Notes under the pieces: model-generated
What the model saw: only the letters and a program-made list of their open reading frames with translations
Told to the model about the DNA's origin: nothing
Databases searched by the model: none
In this document: piece after piece, positions 24,701 to 32,743 of the stretch
Layout: each line of letters opens with the position of its first letter
Position numbering within the stretch: position 1 is the first letter of the stretch
From: Idiomarina sp.
GTDB lineage: Bacteria > Pseudomonadota > Gammaproteobacteria > Enterobacterales > Alteromonadaceae
Assembly: GCA_020831965.1 (NCBI GenBank)
Contig: JAFIFP010000002.1
Location: 1-64,000, forward strand
DNA: 64,000 nucleotides
Direction of reading: 5' to 3'
Translations under genes and position numbers: made by a program

Positions 24701-26245
24701 AAATTGTTGTCGAAAGTAGTCGTACAGTGAACGTGATTGTTTCGACAGTACCGCGATAGGAGTGTCATCGCCCATAGATCCCGTCGCTTCCTGACCATCT
24801 GCAGCGAGTACGCGAATTACTTGCTCGATTTCTTCAATGCTATAGCCGAATTGCTTGTAAAACACACTCATCAGCTTGTCATCGAAGAGGCGCTGACCAA
24901 GTTTGTCTGCCTCACACTCGGCGAATGGGATTAAGCGGAGAATATGTTTATCTAGCCACTCACGGTAGGGATGCCGTGTCTTGAGATCCTGATCAATTTG
25001 GTCACTAAACCACAAGGTGCCGTTGTAGGTGTCTACCGCAAGCATTTCGCCGGGCCCTAAACGTCCCTTTTCAATCACATCAGCTTCTCGATAATCCCAA
25101 GTACCTACTTCCGAAGCGACGGTAATGATACGATCATTCGTAATGACATAACGGGCAGGGCGTAAACCATTGCGATCTAAGCTACACGCCACATGGCGAC
25201 CGTTGCTCATGACGATACCCGCGGGCCCGTCCCAAGGCTCCATATGCATCGAGTTAAACTCGTAGAAGGCACGTAAATCATCGTCCATGGTTGGATCGCC
25301 TTGCCATGCCGGCGGGATCAATAAGCGCATTGCACGGAACAAATCCATGCCTCCGGCGAGGAGCATTTCGAGCATGTTATCGAGTGACGCGGAGTCTGAG
25401 CCTCGGCTACTGACAAAAGGCGCTGCATCTTGCAAGTCAGGCAGCAGTGGCGACGTGAGTTTATAGCTGCGTGCACGCGCCCATTGGCGATTCCCGGCAA
25501 TGGTATTAATTTCCCCATTGTGGGCGAGAAAGCGAAAGGGCTGCGCGAGTGGCCAGCGAGGTTGCGTATTGGTCGAAAAACGTTGATGAAAAACACAGAT
25601 CGCACTTTCTAACCGAGGGTCACTGAGGTCGCCATAAAACCTGGGGAGGTCGGCTGGCATCATCAGGCCTTTAAATACGGTGACCAAACAAGACAAAGAG
25701 GCAATATAGAAGTCGGGGTCATCGCGCAAACGCTCTTCTGCACGGCGTCGAGCCATATAGAGCCTTCGCTCCAGATCTTTTTTTCGCCAGCCCGGTTGGG
25801 CTGAAACGAACAGATGTTCAATACAGGGTAAGCTGCTACGCGCGATCTCGCCGAGCACATCAGCATTCAGGGGAGGGCTACGCCAGCCATGAACTGTTAA
25901 TGTTTCTCGCTGAAGTTCCTCCGATAAAATATCGCGCGCCAGTTTTTGCCGCGTTGGGTCGGTACTCAAGAATACTTGGCCGACCGCGTACTTCTTACCT
26001 AAATTCCAACCTTGTTCTGCGGCAATAGCTCGAAAGAATTCGTCAGGAAGTTGCATGAGGATACCGCAGCCGTCACCCGTTTTACCATCTGCACCAATGG
26101 CTCCACGATGCATCATGCGATCGAGCGCTGTGATCGCATGTTGCACAAGCTGGTGGCTTTTTACGCCATCCATCTGTGCAATCAAGCCGAAACCACAGTT
26201 ATCCCGTTCGTCATTTGCTTGGGTATTTGCTCGATACAACGTCAT
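21770..26245 (-). CDS. gltB: Glutamate synthase large (alpha) subunit GltB
   Basis: 1491 residues, the usual length. A 16-residue propeptide precedes the catalytic Cys17 (DNCGFGLIA) of the glutamine amidotransferase domain; E. coli has a longer propeptide. The central and FMN-binding synthase domains follow (SNSGEGGEDPKRF, GAKPGEGGQLPGEKV), then the [3Fe-4S] cysteines in CKYLRICHLNNCATGVAT, and the C-terminal beta-helix domain (GMAGGLIAL, GMTGGLALVLDEDG). With GltD it makes glutamate from glutamine and 2-oxoglutarate. The start lies only 54 bases after the Na/Pi carrier stop, so partial readthrough is possible. Confidence 0.97.
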   Translation of the reverse strand: MTLYRANTQANDERDNCGFGLIAQMDGVKSHQLVQHAITALDRMMHRGAIGADGKTGDGCGILMQLPDEFFRAIAAEQGWNLGKKYAVGQVFLSTDPTRQKLARDILSEELQRETLTVHGWRSPPLNADVLGEIARSSLPCIEHLFVSAQPGWRKKDLERRLYMARRRAEERLRDDPDFYIASLSCLVTVFKGLMMPADLPRFYGDLSDPRLESAICVFHQRFSTNTQPRWPLAQPFRFLAHNGEINTIAGNRQWARARSYKLTSPLLPDLQDAAPFVSSRGSDSASLDNMLEMLLAGGMDLFRAMRLLIPPAWQGDPTMDDDLRAFYEFNSMHMEPWDGPAGIVMSNGRHVACSLDRNGLRPARYVITNDRIITVASEVGTWDYREADVIEKGRLGPGEMLAVDTYNGTLWFSDQIDQDLKTRHPYREWLDKHILRLIPFAECEADKLGQRLFDDKLMSVFYKQFGYSIEEIEQVIRVLAADGQEATGSMGDDTPIAVLSKQSRSLYDYFRQQFAQVTNPPIDPIRERHVMSLATCIGREQNLFNETSGYANRVLFESPILMYTDLQQLKALDDEHYSWRSFSLYYDPAKQNLEQAVAALCDDVEHQVKHERVVILILSDRKLASTMLPIPAAMATGAIQHRLVQANLRCDANIIVETASARDPHHFAVLLGLGATAVYPFLVYETIEQLVEQKRVDMPVRQAVENFRLGINKGLLKILSKMGISNISSYRGAGLFEVVGISNHLHQTCFATCHRRISGACFVDLEQDIRQLHRMAWSTRYQISHGGLLKFVHDGEYHAYNPDVVTRLQQAVNHNDTKAYQAYCDAVNNRPVAMLRDLLILKPPADPALVEPEPVEALFTRFDSAAMSIGALSPEAHEALAIAMNRLGGHSNSGEGGEDPKRFGTLKNSRIKQIASGRFGVTPHYLVNADILQIKIAQGAKPGEGGQLPGEKVTAEIAKLRFSVPGVTLISPPPHHDIYSIEDLAQLIFDLKQINPKALVSVKLVSEPGIGTIAAGVAKAYADLITVSGYDGGTGASPLTSVKYAGSPWELGLAEVHEALVVNNLRHKVRVQVDGGLKTGLDVIKAAILGAESFGFGTAPMVALGCKYLRICHLNNCATGVATQDQQLRQNYFTGLPEKVERYFHFLAEEVRTYLQALGVERLVDLIGRTDLLEPLQQFDTSKQGKVDVQPILNAASASSVHPPYCTAKNPPHDPGALNQELLSQCADSVHQKHRAQFHFTIRNNDRSVGASLSGLIAQLHGSQGVSGTPVQLNFKGTAGQSFGVWNAPGLHLYLVGDANDYVGKGMAGGLIALKPPLESSFSAHQNVIMGNTCLYGATGGRLFAAGQAGERFAVRNGGAVAVVEGIGDHGCEYMTGGVVVVLGRTGINFGAGMTGGLALVLDEDGRLNERVNAGLVEVLPVDSTMLKEHLRGLLHDHEEATQSERALTILNDFDAWLPKFRVIKARSSDIHEVLGRRPRRADEIRVQVM

Positions 26246-26299
26246 GCAGACCTCACTTGGCGATTTATTGAGCGTACCAAGGAATCCCCTAGAACGGTA

Positions 26300-27910
26300 T
26301 CAATCGGGTGAATGGCGAGGATTAGCGTTATCTTGATCCAGTTGAGGATCAGGGTAGATGACATCAGCAATGCGCAACACAAGCTTGGCTGTTTCCTCAA
26401 ATAACGCGATGATCTGTAGTCGCTTGGTCGCAATATGAGCTGGGACTAGGTTGCGATTGACGCCATCTAACAGCAAGGCTCGTTGATTACGACGAAGCAA
26501 TTTGTATTCATCTAATTGTGCATCGCGACCGGCCTGTAACTTGCTCTTGAGTTGGCCGCTGCCGAAGAACACAAGGAGGCATTCTCGTAATTCTTGGGTT
26601 AGCGCACTGTTCAATTCCGCTTCGGAAAAGTCAGAAAGCTCGTGAAGGTTCTCCCGCAGCTGACGACATTCTTGAAGCGCCCAATTCACATTAATAAATT
26701 GCTCGGATACCCCCTCTAAATTTTGATTCGCGAGGTTGGTTCCGAATTGTTCAATGGTATTGAGCAAGACACTTGTGTTTACGTCATCCACGTCATCCGG
26801 CATCGGTAAGGAGGCATCGACCAGCTTGCGACCGCGCACCAGTAACTGTTTAAAAACGCGTTTAATCTCTGAGTGCATGGCTGCAACACCCATAGCTGGA
26901 ACTTGCAGCACGGTGTCATCAAGGTAGCGCGGTTTTTCGGAGGTAAGTTCTGGTTGCTTAATCCAACGCTCTACAGCGCGTAATAGATGGTCAGCAAAGA
27001 AAGCCATCAGAATAAGCCCAAGTACGTTAAACAGCGTGTGGTACAAGGCTAAACCGGTACTGATGTTGGTGCGACCATCACCACCGACAAGCCAGCTGGC
27101 GATCCACCACATGGGTACGAGTAGAATCAGTGCGATAGTACCCGTAACTATTTTCTCAGCGACGTGCACCATAGCCAGTCGTCGCGCATTTGTCGTTGCG
27201 CCAATGGTGGTGAGTAAGCTGGTAGACGTTGTGCCTAAGTTGGCGCCAATAACGAGAGCTGCGCCAAGGAGTGGCGTAAAGACACCGGTTACTGAAGCCG
27301 TGAGAATAATGGCCAAAGCTGCCGATGAAGATTGGATTAAGGCGGTTAATAGGGCGCCAACAAGAACACCGAGAACAATTCCCCAAGCACCGGCAGCGCC
27401 GAGTTGTTCTACGGGAATCCACTCAGCAACACCTTCAAAGGAATCACGTAGTAAACCCAGCCCAAGAAATAGCACACCAAAACCGGCAAGTGCGACCCCA
27501 ATATGAGGCGCCCGCCCCGAGCGCATTATGAGCTTGAGTAACATACCAATGCCGATAAGCGGTAATGCCACAACTTCGACGCGTAGTTTCAAACCTATGA
27601 GAGCAACAATCCAGGCCGTCATGGTGGTTCCAAGATTACTTCCGAATACTACCCAAGCGGCCTGCCGGAGCCGGAGCATACCAGCGTTGGTAAAGCCGAG
27701 CGTGGTAACTATGACAGCACTCGAAGATTGCACAATAGCTGTAATACCAAAGCCAGTGCAGGCTGCGCGGAAACGAGTTTGAGTTGAACGCTCTAAGAAC
27801 GCATGTAGCTTATTACCCGCGGCGCTTTTCAGGCCGTCGGTCATCATGCCCATACCAAGCAGCAGAAGGCCCAGTCCGCCAAGCGCCATCATTAAAGTAG
27901 AGAAACTCAT
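26300..27910 (-). CDS. Na/Pi-cotransporter family protein with PhoU-like C terminus
   Basis: 536 residues. The N-terminal membrane part has two inverted repeats, each with the QSSSA signature (AIVQSSSAVIVTTLG and ALIQSSSAALAIILT). From about residue 330 a soluble PhoU-like helical region follows. Bacterial members (YjbB-like) move phosphate with Na+, and E. coli YjbB exports it. It is divergent from the arsR-GAPDH-arsJ operon, sharing the 154-base control region; because arsenate mimics phosphate, a role in arsenate/phosphate balance is a reasonable inference. AGGA lies seven bases before the ATG. Confidence 0.88.
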   Translation of the reverse strand: MSFSTLMMALGGLGLLLLGMGMMTDGLKSAAGNKLHAFLERSTQTRFRAACTGFGITAIVQSSSAVIVTTLGFTNAGMLRLRQAAWVVFGSNLGTTMTAWIVALIGLKLRVEVVALPLIGIGMLLKLIMRSGRAPHIGVALAGFGVLFLGLGLLRDSFEGVAEWIPVEQLGAAGAWGIVLGVLVGALLTALIQSSSAALAIILTASVTGVFTPLLGAALVIGANLGTTSTSLLTTIGATTNARRLAMVHVAEKIVTGTIALILLVPMWWIASWLVGGDGRTNISTGLALYHTLFNVLGLILMAFFADHLLRAVERWIKQPELTSEKPRYLDDTVLQVPAMGVAAMHSEIKRVFKQLLVRGRKLVDASLPMPDDVDDVNTSVLLNTIEQFGTNLANQNLEGVSEQFINVNWALQECRQLRENLHELSDFSEAELNSALTQELRECLLVFFGSGQLKSKLQAGRDAQLDEYKLLRRNQRALLLDGVNRNLVPAHIATKRLQIIALFEETAKLVLRIADVIYPDPQLDQDNANPRHSPD

Positions 27911-28010
27911 TCAAGTCCTTTTAAGGGGGTTATTAACTCTTTGATCCAAGTAAGATTATGGGTAGTAAACCAAGAATTAGGCAAGTAGCGCAGGAAAATG
28001 TTTTGCGTCT

Positions 28011-28042
28011 ATATGCAAATATGCGAATATCCATATATGAAT
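28011..28042 (+). promoter_or_regulatory. Candidate ArsR operator: four 8-bp repeats
   Basis: Just upstream of arsR the sequence reads as four adjacent 8-bp units: ATATGCAA, ATATGCGA, ATATCCAT, ATATGAAT. An ATATG-N8-CATAT inverted repeat is embedded. ArsR-family repressors bind AT-rich imperfect dyads at such positions, between the divergent carrier gene and arsR. Confidence 0.5.
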
Positions 28043-28064
28043 TAAGTTGATTGAGGGACAGGCC

Positions 28065-28430
28065 ATGCAGGTCATTACTCAAGCGAAAGGCTTAGCGGAT
28101 CCAACGCGTTTGCAATTGTTGCAATTACTTCGGCAACAGAACCGGGTATGTGTCTGTGAGTTTGTTGCTGCCTTAGATGTGTCTCAGCCAAAGATTTCCA
28201 GACATTTAGCATTATTACGGAATGCGGAATTAGTGGAGGCCGAACGCGAGGGGCAGTGGATTTACTACTCGTTAGCATCTGCGCTTCCTGATTGGATTGA
28301 ACAAGCTCTTGAAGAGAGTCAGAACGACCCTGCATTGGATGTCACTGCCTTGATCTCGCGATTGCAAGGCTGGCGGCAGAACAACATGGCTATGAATAAT
28401 GATTGTCAGTTCGCATTTCCTCGTGAGTAG
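28065..28430 (+). CDS. arsR: ArsR-family arsenic-responsive repressor
   Basis: 121 residues, winged helix-turn-helix. The As(III)-sensing cysteines are Cys29 and Cys31 in NRVCVCEFVAAL, at the start of the recognition region, followed by VSQPKISRHLALLRNAELV and the wing GQWIYYSL. This is the classical ArsR type, which leaves DNA on binding arsenite. I start at ATG 28065 with GAGGGA upstream; an in-frame TTG at 28047 would add six residues. It leads an operon with an ArsJ-type pair. Confidence 0.92.
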   Translation: MQVITQAKGLADPTRLQLLQLLRQQNRVCVCEFVAALDVSQPKISRHLALLRNAELVEAEREGQWIYYSLASALPDWIEQALEESQNDPALDVTALISRLQGWRQNNMAMNNDCQFAFPRE

Positions 28431-28505
28431 GTAGAGTGAGTAAGCAGAATCAGAAAATTCACATACACTGAAGAGCGAGTTGTATTTTTAAAAAGGAAAC
28501 GGCAT

Positions 28506-29519
28506 ATGAGTCAGAAAACAGTACGAGTCGGAATTAACGGATTTGGTCGAATTGGCCGCTTGGCATTGCGCGCGGCATATAACTGTTCAGAATTTGAAGT
28601 CGTCCAAATCAACGATCCAGGTGCAGATGGCAACACACTTGCGCACTTACTTGAATTTGACTCAACCCATGGGCGTTGGAAGCGCAATATTACCAGTGAT
28701 CCGAACAGTATTACGGTGGACGGAAAGCGGATTCGTTGTACGGCGGAGCGCGACATTGAGAACACTGACTGGTCCTCATGTGACATCGTAATCGAAGCCT
28801 CGGGTAAGAATAAGACCGAAGATGCTCTGCAGGACTATCTCGACCAAGGGGTCGATTATGTGGTGGTTACGGCTCCAGTAAAATCCAAGAATGTCCCAAA
28901 TATCGTGGTAGGTGTGAATGACGAAGATTTTGACCCACGCGAGCATTCATTGGTGAGTGCAGCGTCGTGTACGACGAATTGTTTGGGGCCCGTCGTGAAA
29001 GTGATCCTCGATAACTTTGGGATTACCCGCGCTTCGATGACGACTATTCACGCACTGACCAATAGCCAAACTGTGCTTGATGCACCCGATAAGGATTTGC
29101 GCAGAGCGCGCGCTGCGGGCGACTCATTAATCCCCACCACAACGGGTTCAGCGAAAGCCATTACGGTCATTTTTCCAGAACTGGAGGGAAAAATTAATGG
29201 CCATGCGGTGCGCGTACCTATTTCAGCTCCCTCCTTAACCGATATGGTGTTTGAGGTTGCTAAACCAACCACTGCGGCGGAAGTTAATGCGGCCTTGAAG
29301 GCTGCTGCAGAAGGCGAACTGGCGGGTATTTTAGGTTTTGAAGAGAAGCCGCTGGTTTCCATTGATTACAAATCGGATCCACGTTCTTCGATTGTCGACG
29401 CCTTGTCCACGCTGGTGGTTGATGGCACTCATGTCAAAATTTACGCTTGGTATGACAATGAGTATGGTTATGCCAACCGGACAATCGATTTGGTTCAACG
29501 GATTGCAAAACATAAGTAA
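28506..29519 (+). CDS. ArsJ-associated glyceraldehyde-3-phosphate dehydrogenase
   Basis: 337 residues with the NAD motif NGFGRIGR at the N terminus and the catalytic SAASCTTNCLGP with Cys155. GAPDH next to arsJ is the enzyme that uses arsenate in place of phosphate to form 1-arseno-3-phosphoglycerate, which ArsJ then expels; the pair confers arsenate resistance. It lies between arsR and arsJ, three bases before arsJ, with AAGGAAAC upstream of its ATG. From sequence alone the enzyme could also act in glycolysis; the operon context points to resistance. Confidence 0.92.
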   Translation: MSQKTVRVGINGFGRIGRLALRAAYNCSEFEVVQINDPGADGNTLAHLLEFDSTHGRWKRNITSDPNSITVDGKRIRCTAERDIENTDWSSCDIVIEASGKNKTEDALQDYLDQGVDYVVVTAPVKSKNVPNIVVGVNDEDFDPREHSLVSAASCTTNCLGPVVKVILDNFGITRASMTTIHALTNSQTVLDAPDKDLRRARAAGDSLIPTTTGSAKAITVIFPELEGKINGHAVRVPISAPSLTDMVFEVAKPTTAAEVNAALKAAAEGELAGILGFEEKPLVSIDYKSDPRSSIVDALSTLVVDGTHVKIYAWYDNEYGYANRTIDLVQRIAKHK

Positions 29520-29522
29520 CCC

Positions 29523-30743
29523 ATGAATGTGAAGCAGTACTTCGTCGTTACGGGGAATTATTGGGCCTTTACTCTGACGGATGGGGCACTGCGAATGCTG
29601 GTGGTTTTGTACTTCCACCAGCTCGGCTATGCCCCGTTAGAAATTGCATTGCTGTTCGTGTTTTACGAGCTGTTTGGTGTGATTACGAACCTTGTCGGAG
29701 GTTACCTCGGGGCTCGGATCGGCTTAAACCGAACCATGCAGCTCGGTTTAGCGCTGCAGGTCATTGCTTTATTGGCGCTGACAGTGCCGACGGAAATGCT
29801 CACAGTCCTGTGGGTAATGGTCGCGCATGCGCTCTCCGGAATTGCTAAAGATCTCAATAAGATGAGTGCCAAAAGCTCAGTGAAGTATCTTGTTGCCGAG
29901 GGTGAGCAAGGGCGGCTCTATCGTTGGGTTGCAGTGCTGACTGGCTCTAAAAATGCTCTGAAAGGGGTCGGGTTTTTCCTCGGGGGATTGCTACTGACCT
30001 TAGTAGGCTTTGCTGGCGCGCTGTGGGTAATGATCGTGGGACTCACATTGGTCTTTCTATTGAGCGTGGTCTTATTACAGCGGGACTTAGGAGTGGCGAA
30101 GGCTAAACCCAAGTTCCGTGACATTCTTTCGAAAAGTCGAGCCATCAATGTGCTTTCTGCAGCCCGCATGTTTCTGTTTGGCGCGCGTGACGTCTGGTTC
30201 GTTATTGCACTCCCCGTATTTTTAAGTCAACAGTTTGCTTGGGATCACTGGCAAGTGGGTACCTTTCTTGCGCTTTGGGTGATTTTCTACGGTTTTGTAC
30301 AAGCCATGGCACCACGATTGACGGGAGGTAAGCGTGTCCCTGGTGTGGCCTCTGCAACAGCGTGGGCCGGCATTCTGACTTTAATTCCGGTGGTAATCGC
30401 TCTCGGGTTGAGTGAATCGGTGACGGAGTTTATTGCGCCGCAGACAATGATTATTGTGGGCCTGTTACTATTTGCGCTATTTTTTGCCGTCAACTCGTCG
30501 CTGCATAGCTACCTAATTATTCGCTATGCCAGTGCGGATGGGGTGTCCTTAGATGTAGGCTTTTACTACATGGCGAATGCGATGGGGCGTTTGCTGGGAA
30601 CCATTTTGTCAGGGCTTGTCTTTCAGTGGGCGGGGCTTGTTGCCTGTCTTTGGTTTAGTGCTGGCTTTCTCGCCCTGAGTACTTTGATTGTGCGCTATTT
30701 GCCAAATCCACAAGCGAACGAAAATATGCCGCAAGCGACTTGA
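29523..30743 (+). CDS. arsJ: ArsJ, organoarsenical efflux permease (MFS)
   Basis: 406 residues, about 12 membrane helices, major facilitator superfamily. The N terminus, MNVKQYFVVTGNYWAFTLTD, and the region ALSGIAKDLNKMSAKSSVKY are hallmarks of ArsJ rather than generic MFS carriers. ArsJ exports 1-arseno-3-phosphoglycerate, which then hydrolyses to arsenate outside. The gene follows the GAPDH gene by three bases. I am confident because both the sequence and the partner agree. Confidence 0.92.
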   Translation: MNVKQYFVVTGNYWAFTLTDGALRMLVVLYFHQLGYAPLEIALLFVFYELFGVITNLVGGYLGARIGLNRTMQLGLALQVIALLALTVPTEMLTVLWVMVAHALSGIAKDLNKMSAKSSVKYLVAEGEQGRLYRWVAVLTGSKNALKGVGFFLGGLLLTLVGFAGALWVMIVGLTLVFLLSVVLLQRDLGVAKAKPKFRDILSKSRAINVLSAARMFLFGARDVWFVIALPVFLSQQFAWDHWQVGTFLALWVIFYGFVQAMAPRLTGGKRVPGVASATAWAGILTLIPVVIALGLSESVTEFIAPQTMIIVGLLLFALFFAVNSSLHSYLIIRYASADGVSLDVGFYYMANAMGRLLGTILSGLVFQWAGLVACLWFSAGFLALSTLIVRYLPNPQANENMPQAT

Positions 30744-30762
30744 TGTTTTGCGGCTCAGGTTA

Positions 30763-31644
30763 TCAGAAGCGCAACTGCGTACCGATACGAATAGCAGAAC
30801 CTGAGGCCGTACGATCGGTGAATACGCGATTGCGATTCGCATCGTAGAAGATGTGCTCACGCTCAATTAAATACTCCACGCCGAGGTAGAGTAGTAAGTC
30901 CGATTCAGGAATAGGCCGCCACTCCAACTGTAATGCAGGAATGAGTTCCTTCGTTTGCAAAAAGCCGCCGGCCGCTGTCGTGTTTTGTTGACCGAGCTGA
31001 TAGTAACGATAATCAAATTCAAAGTTCGCTCTGACCGACCAGTGGTTTGAAAGTCGATAGCGCACCATGGTTTCTGGAAAGCCAATCGCGCCACTCCAAG
31101 TGCGCCCCGGTGTTTCTTGCCAGGCAAACCCAAGAATGGGATAGGCAATGGGATCGACGGGGTGGAAGAAGCGGCCAAGTCCTAAATATAGAACGCGCTC
31201 ATCGGGCTGGAAATTCAGCAAAATGAACTGCGGATTAAAGGTGATGGAGTCGGAAGTAAAACTCGACTCATACCCACCATAGACCATTAACTTAAACCAA
31301 ACTGCCCAATTGTCTGCATGTTCAGGAGGAATCTCTTGATAGAGCTGGAAGCCAGGTGCGATACGCGTCAGGTTTCCGAACCGAGGAGTATCTCCGAGTG
31401 TCCAACGAACATCTCGGTGGTCTGCTTCAAACAATAATGCATGGCGCTCAAAATCAACGGCATACTCGGTGTAACGAAAACCAGAACCGAGTTGATTAAG
31501 ATTGGCAGTGCTTCGGTGCTTTAGTTCAAACCCCAGAGAGATAGGCTCGCGGCCGTCATCTTCTGGTGCGGCATGCAAGGTGGAGGAAGCAGACGCGAAA
31601 GTGAGAAGTGCGAATCCGCAAAAAACACGAAAAAGAGACGACAT
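30763..31644 (-). CDS. Predicted outer-membrane beta-barrel protein (DUF6268-like)
   Basis: 293 residues with a signal peptide (cleavage after LHA at about residue 25) and alternating hydrophobic/polar strands through to a C-terminal phenylalanine (GTQLRF), the terminal signal for outer-membrane insertion. Aromatic girdle-like patterns are frequent (VYGGYESSF, FDYRYYQLG). It may belong to the DUF6268 group of uncharacterised barrels; no transport signature is visible. Convergent with arsJ, twenty bases away. Function unknown. Confidence 0.65.
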   Translation of the reverse strand: MSSLFRVFCGFALLTFASASSTLHAAPEDDGREPISLGFELKHRSTANLNQLGSGFRYTEYAVDFERHALLFEADHRDVRWTLGDTPRFGNLTRIAPGFQLYQEIPPEHADNWAVWFKLMVYGGYESSFTSDSITFNPQFILLNFQPDERVLYLGLGRFFHPVDPIAYPILGFAWQETPGRTWSGAIGFPETMVRYRLSNHWSVRANFEFDYRYYQLGQQNTTAAGGFLQTKELIPALQLEWRPIPESDLLLYLGVEYLIEREHIFYDANRNRVFTDRTASGSAIRIGTQLRF

Positions 31645-31723
31645 AACGGAACATCCTTTGCGCCATTCTGTGAATGGCTGGCATCATAACACAGTGATAC
31701 AATTCCCTTAGAGATTACCAGAT

Positions 31724-32743
31724 TTGGATATCATTTTGACCCATTCACAGCAGTCTTTGCAGTCGCGCCATAGCTTTGCTTTACCTGCCTATGCGCGCAC
31801 TGTTATTGAGCTTAATGACGAAGCCCAGCTCCCGAATATTCAATGGCAAGAACCCTTTTGGATTCTCGGCGAAGGAACCAATACGCTGTTTTTAGAAGAT
31901 TTCGAGGGTACCGTTTTGGTTAATCAGTTGCGCGGAGTTCAGATCACAGAAGCTGATGATGCCTGGCTAGTGAGTGTCGCTGCAGGGGAAAACTGGCATG
32001 GGCTAGTTTGTTCTTTGAGCGCGCAAGGAATTCATGGGTTCGAAAATTTAGCTTTAATTCCGGGGAGTGTCGGTGCTGCACCCGTCCAGAATATTGGTGC
32101 ATATGGTGTTGAGGTAGGGCAATTTATTACTGCCGTAGACATTTGGGATCTGCAATCCCAACAGGCGCTTCAGTGGACTCATGCAGATTGTGAGTTTCGA
32201 TACCGTGAGAGTCGGTTCAAGCGGAAGCACAATCGACATTTGTTAATTACTCAAGTGCATTTCGCCTTGCCAAAACAGTGGGTTCCTGAACTCAGCTATC
32301 CAGATTTACGTAACTTGCCTGCGGATGTCAGTGCCAGTGAATTAATGGCTCGAGTGATTGCAGTACGTGAAGCGAAGTTGCCCGATCCTAAGCGCTTGCC
32401 GAATGCCGGCTCGTTTTTTAAGAACCCTGTGGTTTCTGCCGAACGGGCTCAGGAACTTCTCAGCAAGTATCCCATGATGCCTCAGTTTTTTATGGAGAAT
32501 GGTGACGTTAAACTTGCTGCGGGCTGGTTGATTGACCAAGCTGGGCTGAAAAGCGCAGCTGTTGGAGATGCTGCTGTGCACCAACAACAAGCTTTAGTAC
32601 TGGTGAATCATGGGCGTGCTTCAGGGGAAGACTTGCGTGCATTGGCACGATCGATTCAGGACCAGGTGGCGACTCGCTATGGTGTCACCCTCGAGCCAGA
32701 GGTGCGCTTGTTGTCAAAACAGGGTGTGGATGCGAACTTATGA
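31724..32743 (+). CDS. murB: UDP-N-acetylenolpyruvoylglucosamine reductase MurB
   Basis: 339 residues, type I MurB. FAD-binding motifs LGEGTNTLFLEDF and ALIPGSVGAAPVQNIGAYG, catalytic serine in NAGSFFKNP, and glutamate in LEPEVRLL are all present. Reduces UDP-GlcNAc-enolpyruvate to UDP-MurNAc with NADPH in peptidoglycan synthesis. No ATG is available: TTG 31724 is used here, and TTG 31736 (giving a THSQQSL start closer to E. coli) is as likely. It overlaps birA by four bases, a common murB-birA pairing. Confidence 0.95.
   Translation: MDIILTHSQQSLQSRHSFALPAYARTVIELNDEAQLPNIQWQEPFWILGEGTNTLFLEDFEGTVLVNQLRGVQITEADDAWLVSVAAGENWHGLVCSLSAQGIHGFENLALIPGSVGAAPVQNIGAYGVEVGQFITAVDIWDLQSQQALQWTHADCEFRYRESRFKRKHNRHLLITQVHFALPKQWVPELSYPDLRNLPADVSASELMARVIAVREAKLPDPKRLPNAGSFFKNPVVSAERAQELLSKYPMMPQFFMENGDVKLAAGWLIDQAGLKSAAVGDAAVHQQQALVLVNHGRASGEDLRALARSIQDQVATRYGVTLEPEVRLLSKQGVDANL

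Noticed and set aside
28506-29519. GAPDH as the housekeeping glycolytic gapA
   Set aside because: Its position between arsR and arsJ matches the known arsenate-resistance arrangement, so the special role is preferred.
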